A stretch of DNA of 64,000 nucleotides from Heterobilharzia americana (taxonomy: Eukaryota > Platyhelminthes > Trematoda > Strigeidida > Schistosomatidae). Below the pieces are notes generated by a model that had not been told where the DNA came from, made no database searches, and saw nothing but the letters and a program-made list of their open reading frames with translations. Shown piece by piece: positions 23,310 through 35,104 of this stretch (the stretch's first letter is position 1; each line of letters begins with the position of its first letter). The stretch is taken from the NCBI GenBank assembly GCA_944470555.2, contig OX104130.1:4216001-4280000 (forward strand). Reading direction: 5' to 3'. Both the position numbers and the translations under genes were made by a program.

Positions 23310-23460
23310 TTTAACATTCAACATCAATGACTGGTAAGGTGCTTATCGGCAGACCAGAAGGTCATGGGTTCGACTTCAGCTGAGGAGTCCTGCATCAAAG
23401 CGAAACAGCCCCAAGTTTTTGATAATTCTCCAGGTGGTTTCAATTCCTGGGAAATACCAC
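23310..23460 (+). repeat. SINE with degenerate hammerhead
   Basis: GGTCATGGGTTCGACTTC (B box) is followed by CTGAGGAGTCC and, after a short loop, GCGAAACAGCC. The stem II partner and GTC are lost. Confidence 0.6.
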
Positions 23461-23514
23461 CCTAAAATCCATGTTGCTTATTTGTCTTTTTTCTATCCAG
23501 TGTGACATAGCCAA

Positions 23515-23600
23515 ATGTTGTATTCATCTTGGTGACTTGCAGTGGAATGGAGAACGCACGTTTTGTTTTATTCGGGACTCGTCAGCTGGGTGGTGAATTC
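23515..23600 (-). repeat. SINE hammerhead fragment, antisense
   Basis: On the minus strand CTGACGA (23579-23585) is followed by GTCCC, a loop, and ACAAAAC where GAAAC is expected; GTC has become GTT. It sits 60 bp from an oppositely oriented copy at 23310-23460. Confidence 0.6.
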
Positions 23601-23949
23601 AATATGATGAATACTTGGCAGTATCCAGGGATCCACGCAGGAGCCTATCTATCAAGAAAGGTTGAACAGTACAACCATTTTTGTATCCTCTCCGCTTTGA
23701 TCACACGCACACACGCTTCGCATTCATAAGTTATGATTCAATGTTAAAGTCTGAATGTGTGTGTTAAAAAAAACTGGATTAAAAGTCAGTGTACCAAAAG
23801 TTAAAATTGGGAGGGCTGGGGCAATGACCATGGAAGAGGAAGATGTAGGAGAGTCTACTCAAAAACGAAAGCCGGTAGTCTTATTGAATAGCAAATAACT
23901 GCTTATCGCAACGTGAATATATAATTTGACAGCAAACAGTAAAGTGGCT

Positions 23950-24115
23950 CTATTGTCCCACTGGATTATTGGTTAACGCATTTGAAGCGACGGATTCTGA
24001 GTTCAAGTCCAAGTGGGAATAACATCGCCCACTAGGGCGCGGGTATATGCAGCTGATGAGCCCCAAATAGGATGAAAAATCGTTCCTCGATTCCACTACT
24101 GGCCACCAAGATTGA
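23950..24115 (+). repeat. tRNA-derived SINE with hammerhead remnant
   Basis: An A-box-like block (ATTGGTTAACGCATTTGAAG), a B box (TGAGTTCAAGTCC) and a ribozyme remnant (CTGATGAG, CCCC-loop-GGAT, GAAAAATCGTTC) follow in order. CTGATGA is intact, but stem I and the cleavage triplet are mutated. Confidence 0.7.
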
Positions 24116-24582
24116 CATACACATGTATTCCCTTGTTTTATACTCGTTAAGGAATGTTTAGCTTAAACTTAGTTCTCTGAAAATATCCAAGGGTTAGGAA
24201 ATAAACCAAAATTTTCCGTAGGCCTGTCGACTGGATATTGCAGTTTTAAATAACTGACAGGATCTTTGGATCGACAACACTTAGTAAGAAGTAAGTTTAG
24301 GAAGTAGCAGAAATAACTGTTGCTCAAAGTATACATCCTGCAGTGAAAATTCTAACTGAATTGAAACTTAATACGCCACAAGTTAGTAACAATTCTTTAC
24401 AGATGATACAAACTTTAGCTGCGGGCATTAATTTGCTAATGAGTAATTACAAAACTTCGGCCCATTTATTTTTGATTGGTTGTTTAAGTCTTATCCTCTT
24501 CTGATTGGTTGACATCCATTTTAGTCAATAAATTCACATTAGAAAATAAGACATCATATCAATCAGACCAAGTCTCACTTAC

Positions 24583-24834
24583 ACGAAATGCATAATTCAT
24601 TAGTTTATTATGATGCCTTATCAGTGTTTCATCATAAGCTTTTATAATAATATCACGCATTGATTCAGTACTTTTTGATTTAGCAAGATGAAGCAGTAAA
24701 CGAATAACAAATTGCAATGTGCGCTTTAACCATAATAAACCAACTGATCCGGATGAGTCATCACGATTAGTCTCATTGGCCAATAATTCATATAATGTAT
24801 TCACATGTAGATTGTTAGATGCACGTGACACTTT
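24583..24834 (-). CDS. GLTP: Glycolipid transfer protein, central exon
   Basis: GLTP-fold proteins carry sphingolipids with sugar or phosphate headgroups between membranes in the cytosol. This 252-nt phase-0 exon encodes 84 residues. It contains SVGLLWLKRTLQFVIRLL, matching the family helix whose Trp stacks on the headgroup sugar, and KAYDETLIRHHNKLM, matching the family segment that holds the conserved headgroup His. It is bounded by a polypyrimidine-TTTACAG acceptor and a GTAAGT donor. Joined to the exon at 28172-28227 it completes the D-x-x-G-N-x-x-K motif. It could be the ceramide-1-phosphate-specific branch, but the overall pattern is closer to classical GLTP. Confidence 0.88.
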
Positions 24835-25189
24835 CTGTAAAAAAAAATGAAATATAAAGGTAAGACAAGTTTATAATTAGAAAAAAAAGCCAGAAAACAG
24901 TTGATTGGTTGGTTGATTAATTTAGATGCTAACAAGACAACTCTTCATGCTAAAGAATGAGAAGGTATCATTCTTTTACATAGCATGAGCATAACTATAA
25001 GGAAGTAAAATCTAGTATGCACACTATGGTTATATTCACATTTATAATGTAGAATGGTTATGCAAATAATACCAACCTGTGGTGAGAGGGAGCTTTTATT
25101 AGGGTATCAGAGTATGTGGTGTTTCCTGACAAACATACTTTCATCCTGGTATTTATTATGAGCTAGCATCGTTTTGAGAAGCATTTAAA

Positions 25190-25325
25190 ACCTTGGAGCA
25201 CTTGAGGCCCGTCTCGTCTTAGTACGCGACTCTTCCTCAGAAGTATGCACCCATGACTCTACCAGGGATCGAACTCAGAAACCTCAGATCTCGCGGCAGG
25301 AGCGTTATCATCCTGATGTGGGGTT
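25190..25325 (-). repeat. SINE with degenerate hammerhead, antisense
   Basis: The minus strand shows a B box (GAGTTCGATCCCTGG), CTGAGGA, a stem-loop, GACGAGAC and AAGTGC. GAAA has become GAGA, which should abolish activity. Confidence 0.65.
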
Positions 25326-25439
25326 GGAGTTCAACAGTTCACATTTTCCTACTTGGTTAACCCACAGGTCACAATGCCTCATAAAAACCTCGTGAAAACC
25401 ATCTCAAAGCTTATCACTAGTGACCATTACATAGTAATC

Positions 25440-26960
25440 CCCGCAAACGTCTAAACTGAAAACATTCTCGGTATCTTTGGAGAGAGTTGTTTTCTGGGCT
25501 AGGCTTTTAGAAGGCAAACGATCCAGTGTCATGCTAGACATAGTCATCAGTGCATTTATCAAGCCCAACTTTGCCACAGTGTAATCTGACCGGTTCGCAG
25601 GGCTGGGCGTGAGAGTAAACTGAAGTTGATTGGATGACTTCTTAACTCACGTTTTTTCAGAGGGGTCCACAAATATCTGACTGGTTGCTTATAGTACATG
25701 GGGTCGGTTTGTTGTGAATTGGTCAGTAGTTCTGTTTGAATGAATTAGTGAAGGTCACCTCCTTACAATTGATGACACTATCATTTAATAGGATTGAAAA
25801 AAGTTCTCTTGATCTGATTCGTTAGCTGGTATGTGCTGGAGAGGGATGCTTTATGCTGACTCGTTGATTTATTCCAACTGCAGAGGAGTTCATTGCTACT
25901 CCTGGTTGATTGACTTTACGGAAGATCAAGATTTCTTTCACATTGGTTGTTTGAGTACAGAAGCTTGGTGAGTTGTACATTGGTTATCCTGGTTTTACTG
26001 ACTGGTCATCCACTTTTTCTTTTTATCGAGAGTTTTCCAGGGTGAATAATCCTGCCAGTCACTAAAGTGAGATTATGGGTGAACGATGTGGACAACATCT
26101 TTGTCATCCTTGATAGAAATAATATTGAATCTACTCACAAAATAATCAATAATATTTCCAGAGAAATCAAATTCACAAAAGGAGAAAAGATATCTTGATT
26201 ACGAAAAGTGACGATGGATACCCGGAAACTCAAGTGTACAGGAAAACAGCGCATGCAAACCAACTACATAAAAGTACACTACAATAGAATAAAATTAAAG
26301 GGTCTCAGAGAAAATATTTCTTCATATCTTTCAACTAAAAGGCAATAAGAAAAATTTCATCAATAGATGATTTTCTAAAAAAATAAAATCAAACCTACTG
26401 CGAAAATTTATAGAAATATCCTCCCACAAATCAAGAATATGTATGAAATGGAAACCAGATTGCTTCATTCACTTGGAATGACAGTACTTCTCCAGTCGGA
26501 GTAAACTAACAAATCAGAGTAAAGCGTCCTCTCCTCAATATATACCAATCAACCAATAGGATCCAGACAACTTCAGCACTTCAGTCAAACGGAAGTGTCG
26601 GCCAATCACAACAAGGCGACCTTTGTCAATTCGTTCGAGAGAAAAGGGTGGACCAGTCACAAGGAAGCAACATCAGTGTACTGTAAGCAAACAAAAGAAT
26701 TCGACCAATCAGGTCTAGTGTACGCAAACCCACGCACTTTGAGACCAATCAGACTACACTAAGGTAAAATGGCATGTTATAAATACCCATGCACAGCCAA
26801 TCGCTTCACTTCCTTGTGAAGTTCTGATGCACTGGTAACGAGGTCTAACATGGCATTGAAACGTCCACCAACTAAAAGCGTAGCCCAGATAACAACTCAC
26901 TCTAAACATCCACACTGTCGGTACAAACATTTACCACAATCTTTTCAGCGTTTCGAACCA
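25440..26960 (+). mobile_element. Penelope-like element with inverted terminal repeats, decayed
   Basis: The RT catalytic part is visible at about 26064-26175, reading WVNDVDNIFVILDRNN then IKFTKGEK. After it comes YPETQVYRKTAHANQ at about 26220-26265, the block found downstream of the catalytic residues in Penelope RTs. The left end (about 25440-25630) is an antisense version of the right-end repeat (about 26750-26950), a terminal arrangement known for Penelope-like elements. Both copies contain a hammerhead-like motif. Stops interrupt the RT, and no GIY-YIG domain was recognised. Confidence 0.65.
26815..26870 (+). ncRNA. Hammerhead-like motif in the Penelope terminal repeat
   Basis: From 26823 the order is CTGATG, a stem-loop region, then GAAACGTC. 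Related motifs lie antisense in the left terminal repeat (near 25530-25556) and at 1600-1763. Penelope-like elements are known to carry hammerhead motifs. I could not draw a clean stem II with a canonical core here, so activity is doubtful. Confidence 0.35.
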
Positions 26961-27709
26961 AAAATTATTGGGAATTATAATTGTAGCGAAAATCAATTCA
27001 TTCTCAAAGTAATTCACTGATAGATTTCAGCCAGTACTTAAGACTTGGATGTTACTTTCGTCACCTTTGGTTTCACAATAGTCCAAGAAAACCTATAATA
27101 ATGTCTTTAACTGCAGCGTCGGACGATATGTACTTGAATCAAAAAGAGAATGATCTTTTTTATTTTTGTTTTCAGAAATAACTAATGATAAAGACGCGAT
27201 AATCATGAGGTGCAGAATTTATGAATCTTTGCGTTGGTTTGACTCCCCTTAGATAAAAGGATGTAACAACTTGAAATGATGTACAAAACGCTGTATCATC
27301 CACGGTATCTTATACCGCCGATTCTTAACATCATGCGAACTCTATTAATGTAAAAAAGAATATATTTCATAACCCATGATACTGAATGTGTTGAATACTG
27401 CCTTAATAAATCAGGCAGTCTGACTGGTAGTTCCAATGATATCAACTAATAGACGCTCATAGAAATGGAGAGGGTTTTTTAATTAATAGTACTTTGGGTT
27501 AACAACAGGACTCAAACTATCACTCCACAAGTTAGTAGTCAGAGTTAAAAGACCCTATTAATGGTCAGATTTCAATCTCATGTCAGTCATCAATGGTTTT
27601 GTTCAGCTATCATGTGAGTGATAGATTCAAAATCTTCACAAGTAATAACAATGAATAACAACTTGAAATAATTCCAAATCTTCACAACTCCCTCAAAATT
27701 TAACTGAAC

Positions 27710-28065
27710 TAGTGCTCATTGGTGACTAGCTTCGAGAAGTATTCCCGAAGTTCCAATGACAAGTCGTGACCGGTCGAGTCAAAGCCTGATGGCCGTGAGG
27801 ACAAATACTCAACGATGACATTGGGTGGCGGTTTGCGCTATATCGTGAGCTAACAGAAGTTGGAAATATGGAGCATTGGATTGTGACCCAGTGGCTCAAT
27901 GGTAGCGCGCTGGCGGCGGAACCTGAAGGTCGCGGGTTCCATCCCTACTGGTGGGGTCGTGGGTGCGCACTGCTCAGGAGTCCCATACTAGGACGAAACG
28001 GCTGTCCAGTGCTCCCAGGTTTCCTTTGTTCCTCCAACTGATGTCAGTCTACGATGAATAACAAC
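27710..28065 (+). repeat. Composite repeat: leader, tRNA-like head and near-canonical hammerhead
   Basis: The leader shares CATTGGTGACTAGCTTCGAG with 6760. The tRNA-like head is GACCCAGTGGCTCAATGGTA with B box GCGGGTTCCATCCC. The hammerhead is 27967-28012: stem I GCACTG/CAGTGC perfect, stem II GTCC/GGAC perfect, GAAA at 27995-27998 and GTC at 28004-28006. The catalytic box reads CTCAGGA instead of CTGANGA, a single change at the conserved G. Confidence 0.82.
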
Positions 28066-28171
28066 TTCACAAGTAAGTCTTTTTGTTCGAAACTATATTG
28101 GCATACAAACAAAAACTTGTTTATATCAGTATAAAAAGTTATACAGTGGAAAAATTTTACTTTAAACTTAC

Positions 28172-28407
28172 TTTAATATTCCCATCCACATCATTTTTTA
28201 GGAGAATGAATCTTGAATCCCATAAACCTGAATATTTAATTTAGTGGTTAAATTTCCTTTTAAAAGAACTACAGCAAAGTATGGTTACTTACCGAAAAAT
28301 TCACAAATCATTGTAGATAAATGTAAAAATGTTGGTATATCTAAACTTTTTTCATCTTTAAATACTGGTATATTAGAGAAAAATGTAATCATTCTGTCTT
28401 CTGCTTT
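28172..28407 (-). CDS. GLTP: Glycolipid transfer protein, exons 2 and 3
   Basis: Two exons on the minus strand: 28293-28407 (115 nt; KAEDRMITFFSNI through CEFF plus one base) and 28172-28227 (56 nt; GLWDSRFILLKNDVDGNIK). They are separated by a 65-nt intron with GTAAGT and TATTCAG ends. The joined peptide gives PTFLHLSTMICEFFG followed by NDVDGNIKK, which is the GLTP signature D-x-x-G-N-x-x-K that binds the lipid headgroup. The first exon here starts in phase 0, so an upstream exon must supply the start; the best candidate is 42609-42650. Confidence 0.87.
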
Positions 28408-28589
28408 CTGAATGGGAGTGAGTAAGGTGGAAAGGTGGATTTATAGACAGATATTTTCTCAATGAACAGGATAATTGTATGAAAATAGCAATTCAGTGCA
28501 CAAAAATTGTGTATACTTGAGAAACCTAAAAGAAAAATTATTAATAAATGTTTCAGGATAATATTTAAAGGTTTGTATAACAAGAGATT

Positions 28590-29410
28590 CAACGGTCGAT
28601 GGTTGCTATCTTGACGTGGTGGTCATACCTGCACATCACAGTGACCTAACTAGCTACACTGGTTGAAACGCTTGTTTCCTCGACGTTCTACCATGCTAGA
28701 TAGCTTTGTTGGATAGTGATAAGATGAGAAGCAGTTACCCACATTGAATGGGAGTTCGAAGGCGAAGTTGTACTATTGATAACTGGATAGGGTGTGACAG
28801 CAGTAAGTTGGTTCGCTTCGATGATCAGCAGTGTCAGGCTGATGTCACCTTCCTTATGGTAAGCTGGGTTAGGAATGGTGGGCTTTAAGAACAGCACACT
28901 CCTTCCTGCTTCACAGTCTTCTTATGCCAGGGAAAAAAGTCTCAAAACAACAATCCGCGAAAGTCCCGGGTGTGATAGGCTCTAACCATATGTCCCATCG
29001 GCTTTACAGTTACCTACTATCCCTACTTTTTCAAACACTTCACGAAGAAGTAGCCTTCCACGGCATGGACAGCTGGAAAGTGTCAACCACCCACATGCTT
29101 CCAGCAGTAGACGAGACCCAATCAAACATAACCTATCTTCCTCAACTCTGTCTCCTCCTTCGCCTTCACCACCTGACACTAATATTCAGCTTCTTTTACC
29201 TTCCTCAACCTCTCACTCTGCAACCATTGCCGACGATCAAAGCCATCTTTGAAGACCCCATCATCGATTTCAAGTCCTATTTTTCAACATACGAAATCTA
29301 TGCCAAATCGGACAGCAAGCATGGCTTGCCATAGATGCATGCTGTCGGTGAAACATGTCTACAGGAACAGAGTGTAGTTGTTGACCTCACATGCCTAGAC
29401 AATAGGTTCG
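28590..29410 (+). mobile_element. RTE-A retrotransposon 5' end, degenerate
   Basis: It tracks the 5' untranslated region and first coding part of the full-length element, starting with the same TTGACGTGGTGGTC block, for about 800 bp and then fades. The reading frame 28924-29334 within it is a by-product and not a host gene. It is a separate, older copy about 1.6 kb upstream of the intact one. Confidence 0.8.
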
Positions 29411-30221
29411 AGAAAACCATTACTACAAGAATAAGCTTAAATAGTGGTGATAATCAACGTAAGTTGTACAAGAGTTAGCTATCACAGTTCATCTGTCTGA
29501 CAACAGTTTGAATCCCAACATAGTCATCAAACACAAGGATCTAGATTTGCCCAGGTAATAAGCTCAAAGTACAGCTGTGTTGAAGTTAGTTGCTAAGTCT
29601 CACCAAAGTTTAAATAGACGGAGAATAGGGTTAAACTTTTTAGAAGACAGAACTAGTGCAAGAAAAGAAAACAAAAGTAGACAATGTTTATGTTTATGGG
29701 CACATTATTTTTGGAAATGTAGTAGTGAATTATAGTGTATATTGATTTTGCGCAAAACTGAACACAATCGAACGTAGGTTAGCATGTAGTTACTTGACGT
29801 ATAACCATGGAATGACACAATAGAGCAACAGTTCAAGTTCACAACAACGCAACGCAACAGAAAACCGAAGAAAACAAACAAACGAGAAGTAGGAACAACT
29901 GATGAAGAAGGATCTCACGATATTGAGGAGGAGGGAATGTGAAAAGACCTGCGACAATATGATTAATTTTCAGTTAAATCATTATTGCGAATTTTAAAAG
30001 CAACTAAGTGTGTCTATTTGATGTAACAAATTTAAAAAGAAACTTTTTTAGATCAATCACTAATAAATAATATAAATAAGGCGAAACTATTCAAATGAAC
30101 CAATAGCTTTCATAGGGATAAAAAATCAATAAAAATACTTCGGTATAACTTTATTGATAGGAAGCTGCCTGAATAAGAATCAACATTTTAATTCATAAGC
30201 TGGCAAGATAAAAGTTTTTGC
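29410..30221. other. Intron sequence, nothing recognised
   Basis: AT-rich DNA between two RTE-A copies, inside the presumed first intron of the GLTP gene. No motif was seen. Confidence 0.35.
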
Positions 30222-31063
30222 ATTTCATGTTACTCCCGACCGATAGCTGCTACCTTGACGTGGTGGTCGGGCTTGCATATCACAATGACCCAACGAGCTA
30301 TGCTGGTGGAACGCTTGTTCCCTCGAGGTCCTACCATACCAGAAAGGTCTGTTGGGTAGTGGTTAGACGAAAAGCAGTTACCGTTATAGTGTAAATTGCT
30401 ACACTATGATGGGGGTCTGAGGGCGAAGTCGTACTGCTGCTAGCTGGATGGGGTGTGACAGCAGTAAGGTGTTTCCCTTGGATGACCAGCAGTGCCAAGC
30501 TGATGCTGCCTTCTCAGTGGAAGGGGGGTTAGAAAAGGTCGGCCCCAAAAATAACACACTCCACCACGCCCCACGGTCTGCCGGGCCGGCGGTGTTGGTT
30601 CACTTGTCGTTTCCTTTCGCCCATCCGGCCCCAAAAATACAAAAATTCAAAATAATCATACTCAAAAGGCTGGGTGTGACAGGCCTCAAGCAGATGTCCG
30701 ATGGGCTCTGCGGTCACACAAATCTCTTTCAGGTACCTTAAGAAGAAATAGCCTTCCACGGTGTGGGCAGCCGGGAAGTGTCAACCGCCCTCACAACTCT
30801 GTCAGCACCCAAGTTTCTTCTGACTGCTATCCTCCTCCTCCATCATTACCTTCTAATCTTCCTTCACGTCTCTTAATTAATGATGCTGCATCATCTTCAA
30901 TTTCTCCTACCTCTGCAGCCTTCGACAACGATCTGAGTCCACAGAACAGCATCCCTGGTCTCCTTAAACCACGCTCCAAATTACATATTGGAGCCTTCAA
31001 TGTCCGCACCCTCCGTCAAATTGGCCAACAGGCTTCGTTGGCAAAGACTCTAGCAACTCGGGC

Positions 31064-33376
31064 ATGGATGTGTGCTGTGTTTGTGAGACACGCATACAGG
31101 ACCCAAGTGTGGTTATTCACCTGACCTCTCCTGACCAATCTGGTGAATCTGCAAAATTCACCCTTCGAGTTTCTGGAGATTCGATAGCTAGCTCTCGTGG
31201 TCTTGCAGGTGTAGGTATAGCATTAAGCACCAGGGCAGAAAACTCACTACTAGACTGGATCCCAGTTGATAGTCGCCTCTGCGCTATGAGGCTGAACGGC
31301 ACAGTGAGAACTAAAAGGAATAGTGAGACTCGCCGTTGTCTCTTTGTAATCTCTGCTTACGCACCCACTGACTGTAGTTCGGATGAAGTGAAGGACGAGT
31401 TCTACCATAAACTGTCTAACCTCCTCTCGAAAGCCAAACGTTCGGACGTAGTGGTTGTTGCAGGTGACCTCAACGCACAGGTGGGTAGACTGAGTGAGGC
31501 AGAAAGGCACTTAGGTGGCACTTTCGGAATCCCAGCTGAACGTACAGATAACGGTGATCGCCTATTACAACTATGCTCAGATAACCGCCTATTTTTAGCC
31601 AGCACAAATTTCAGACATAAAGAAAGGCACTGTCTGACCTGGCGTCCACCGAGCTCGACTCAGCGATGGACACAGATAGACCACATTGCTATTAGTCATC
31701 GCTGGAGAGGATCGGTGGAAGACTGCCGCTCCTTCTGGAGTACGTGTTTGGACAGCGATCATGCGTTGGTCCGAGCACGTATATGCCTGCGTCTCAATGG
31801 ACGTAGAAAAAATTTGGCAACAAAACCACTACGAGTTCTGCTGGACAACGAAAACACCAAAGCCGTGTTCAGTGAGAAGTTGGCTAGGCAGTTATCGGAA
31901 CAAAAGACTGTCACTCATCCAGAAGAAGCTTGGTGCCATCTTCAGTCTACTGTAAAAGCAGCACTGGAGACTGTAGCCGACTCCAAGATAATGGCTAAAA
32001 AGAGCCAGTGGATATCAGCAGCTTCTTCCAAACTAATGGATGCACGTGAATGCATCCCTGCAGGCTCTGAGTACAATGAAGAGCGAGCGCAACTTAAAAA
32101 TAAACTGACGAAAAGTCTGCGCAACGATCGTGAACAGTGGTGGGCAGCAAAGGCTAAAGAGATGGAAAAGGCAGCGGCGATCGGTAACAGTAGACAGTTA
32201 TTTAGACTTATTAAGGAGACTGGGGGGAAATGGTCAACAACAGTTAGTGAGGTTATAGCGGAGAAGGACGGATCGGCGATTCACTCGCAGGGAAGGCGAC
32301 TGGGACGATGGGCAGAACACTTTGAGGAACAGTTTAACTGGCCTCCAGCCACCATTGCGCTGCCCGCTATCCAGTCGGACCCTGAATGGGACATAGAGAC
32401 AGGTCCCCCAACACTAGAAGAAGTTGAGAAAGCGGTAGGTAGCCTGAAACGGGGAAGGGCAGCAGGACCAGACGGACTACCTGCTGAGGTATACAAGAAT
32501 GGTGGTAGAGTTCTCTTAGTCAGGCTAACGGAAGTGTTAGCCAGTATATGGGAATCAAATACGATCCCCTCCGACTGGTCTAAGTCACTCATCATCCCAG
32601 TCTTCAAGAAAGGCGAGAAGTCCTCTTGTGATAACCACAGAGGAATCAGCCTGACAAACATAGTGTCTAAGATCCTAAGTTCTATAATTCTCCGACGCCT
32701 GAGTGGAGCTCGGGAACAGCAAGCCCGAGAAAACCAGGCAGGCTTTAGACCTGGCCGTGGATGTATCGACCAAATATTCACACTGCGCCAGGTCCTGGAA
32801 CATAGGCATGCTTACAGACGCCCGACAATAGCTGTATTTCTCGACCTGAAGGCGGCATTTGACTCCGTTGATCGAGAAGTCTTATGGCAGTGTCTGTCAC
32901 TGAAAGGCGTGCCTAGTAAGTACATCACCTTATTGAAAGCTCTCTACTCGAACACTTGTGGGCATGTTAGAGCCTATGGTGAGTTGTCCAGGGAGCTATA
33001 CTCATCAAGTGGTGTCCGTCAAGGATGCCCACTATCCCCATTCTTATTTAATTTTATCATAGATATTCTTATGGAGGTTTCCCTCTCGTCACCTAATTAC
33101 AAAGACGTTGACCGGATCACAGGTGAATTTTCCTTAGATCTAGAATATGCAGATGACATAGTCCTGTTAGGTGAAGACGCTGACAAGATGCAGAGTCTTC
33201 TGAACACTTTGAGTGGGAATTTGAGAATGTTTGGGATGCGATTTTCACCACCCAAATGCAAATTTTTGCTCCAGGACTGGTCTTCAGCGGTACCGCGGTT
33301 AACAATAGAGAGTGAAGTGGTTGAGTGTGTTGACCACTTCACTTACCTGGGAAGTAGGATCAACCCGGTGGGTTAG
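31064..33376 (+). pseudogene. RTE endonuclease and reverse transcriptase, frame-disrupted
   Basis: The 770-codon frame contains the AP-type endonuclease with GDLNAQVG (residues about 133-140), TWRPPSSTQRWTQIDHI, and SDH near 231-233. The RT has FLDLKAAFDSV (Asp 594), GVRQGCPLSP (about 650) and YADD (Tyr 695). The true N-terminus lies upstream in another frame: IGAFNVRTLRQIGQQ is read at 30987-31031, so a frameshift occurs near 31060. The stop at 33374 is produced by a one-base loss; the copy at 1-1271 has the extra base and stays open. The product would nick target DNA and copy the element's RNA at the nick. Confidence 0.93.
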
Positions 33377-33980
33377 TTGCCGATGAGATTTCTGCACGGA
33401 TACAAAAGGCTCGATTGGCTTTTGCCAATTTGCGCCACCTATGGCGCCGCCGTGATATTCGTTTGTCTATTAAGGGTCGCGTGTACTGCACAGCAGTCCG
33501 CTCTGTTCTACTGTATGGCTGTGAAACATGGCCATTGAAAGTGGAAGACAGAAAAGGTTACAGGTATTTGACCACCGTTGCCTTCGTAGTATAGGACGTA
33601 TTCCGTGGTGTCACCATGTGAGTAATGCAGAAGTTAGGTGTAGAGTTTTAGGGAGAAGAGGTAAGTCAGTCGACGAGGTTGTGAACCTTCATCGACTGAG
33701 ATGGTTGGGACACGTACTACGTATGCCTAGTCACCGATTGCCTCGTCACACAATGTTGGCTGAGGTGGGTTCAGGCTGGAAAAAGGCCCGAGGTGGCCAG
33801 ACTAAAACATGGCACCAATGTATGAAGTCTCTGACTGTTGGTTTAAGCCATGTAGGACGATGCAGACTAGGTGGTTGGGGTCCACGGGACAAGAGGAACC
33901 AGTGGTTGGAGACCCTAGGTGATATGGCTCAGAACCGAAGTCAGTGGCGCAGATGTATACACACATTATCCTCATCTTAA
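33377..33980 (+). pseudogene. RTE polyprotein C-terminal domain, frame-disrupted
   Basis: Translation continues after the stop at 33376 as LVADEISARIQKARLAF, then LLYGCETWPLK to about 33550. There a second shift moves the frame to 33528-33980, which reads VFDHRCLRSIGRIPW and RLRWLGHVLRMPSHRLPRHT and stops at 33980. This is the conserved tail of RTE polyproteins downstream of the RT. Confidence 0.85.
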
Positions 33981-34189
33981 CAACGCTATACCGAATCTCA
34001 CTATTTTGTCACTCCTCTTTCCTTTCTTCTCGTACTTTATATTTCTTTTGACTGCATTCACTTATCTTCATCCTTCACCTCACTACCTTTTTACTTGATG
34101 TGCTGATATGAGGTGTGGCAACTCGGACCGTTACGCAGTAATGCCTGGTCCTATGTTGATAATGATGATGATTTCATGTTACTGTGTGG

Positions 34190-35100
34190 TCAGAAAAAAC
34201 CTTATTGGACAATGTTTTCAACAGTTAACCAACCAGTCAAAATAAACTATTCAACTTCTGACCTAATGGCTTTAAATGTTCATGAAAACTTGTATTTTTG
34301 TCGAATAAAGTGTCTTCATGGCTCATTAAAGTACTGAAGGAGAACAGTCGCTATTCATATACAGTGGTGCTTTAGTGTATAAGTATCGTTCACGTATTTC
34401 TTTTTATTCATTCGGTCACTTCACATAATACTTAGTAACTTGACATGAAAAATTCAAAAAGCATTACTTCTTTCAGCATTCTAATCTATGTGGTAAGGGT
34501 TTATTAATTTTCTGAATGATGATATGAACCGTGTCAAAGACTGTAGATAGCTAAGGCTTTAGCAATTCATAAACTAAAACCTGATCTGTGTACACAAAAG
34601 AATTATGTACAGTCAGTGCTTTCACCATGGCCATGAAATTTTCCCACCCCCAGCAGTTCCCTCTCCCCTCCTAGTTAATTTGATCTTTGTATCCTACCTT
34701 TATTACTATTTTTATTGGTACAATTGCCTGCACTTTGAATTCTTTCCGGTATTATTTCACTTAATCGTCTTCATCTTTTAGAAAACATTGACTTCTATTA
34801 ACCAACTTCTCTAATCCTATTACATACTTACTAGTTCTCTAGTTAAAACGATATTCAGAACTTTTAGTGAGATTCTATTATGTTACATACGATAGTTAGC
34901 CAACAAACGGGTACTTTTCAATCAAGTTTCTGAAGTATGAAAGAGAGATGAACAAGACAGAAAACTGAGAACTCAATCACAACAGAGATGTCAAACAATA
35001 AGACTCAGTTTGAATAGTTGGAAATTATAAATATCAATCAAGACTCCTGTACATCATTGGCTTATTTGAATAATTCGTTGATGTTTGAATTGATGAGTGC
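34190..35100. other. Sequence downstream of the RTE element, nothing recognised
   Basis: AT-rich intronic DNA. No reading frame or repeat family was identified. Confidence 0.35.
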
Positions 35101-35104
35101 TATG

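Larger units (their letters stand above)
30235..34170 (+). mobile_element. RTE-clade non-LTR retrotransposon, full length (RTE-A, SR2/SR3-like)
   Basis: The 3936-bp unit starts at CCCGACCGATAGC and ends in a GATGATG-type tail, with perfect 13-bp duplications outside. It has a long 5' leader (to about 30800), a single endonuclease-RT reading frame, and a 3' untranslated region of about 190 bp that recurs in the other copies. It sits in the presumed first intron of the minus-strand GLTP gene, antisense to it. Three frameshifts (about 31060, 33363 and 33550) make this copy non-autonomous unless they are sequencing errors. The clade is inferred from the endonuclease-RT layout and repeat-type tail. 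Confidence 0.93.
30222..34183 (+). repeat. 13-bp target-site duplication flanking the RTE element
   Basis: ATTTCATGTTACT occurs at 30222-30234 and again at 34171-34183, immediately outside the two ends of the element. This fixes the element as 30235-34170. Confidence 0.93.
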
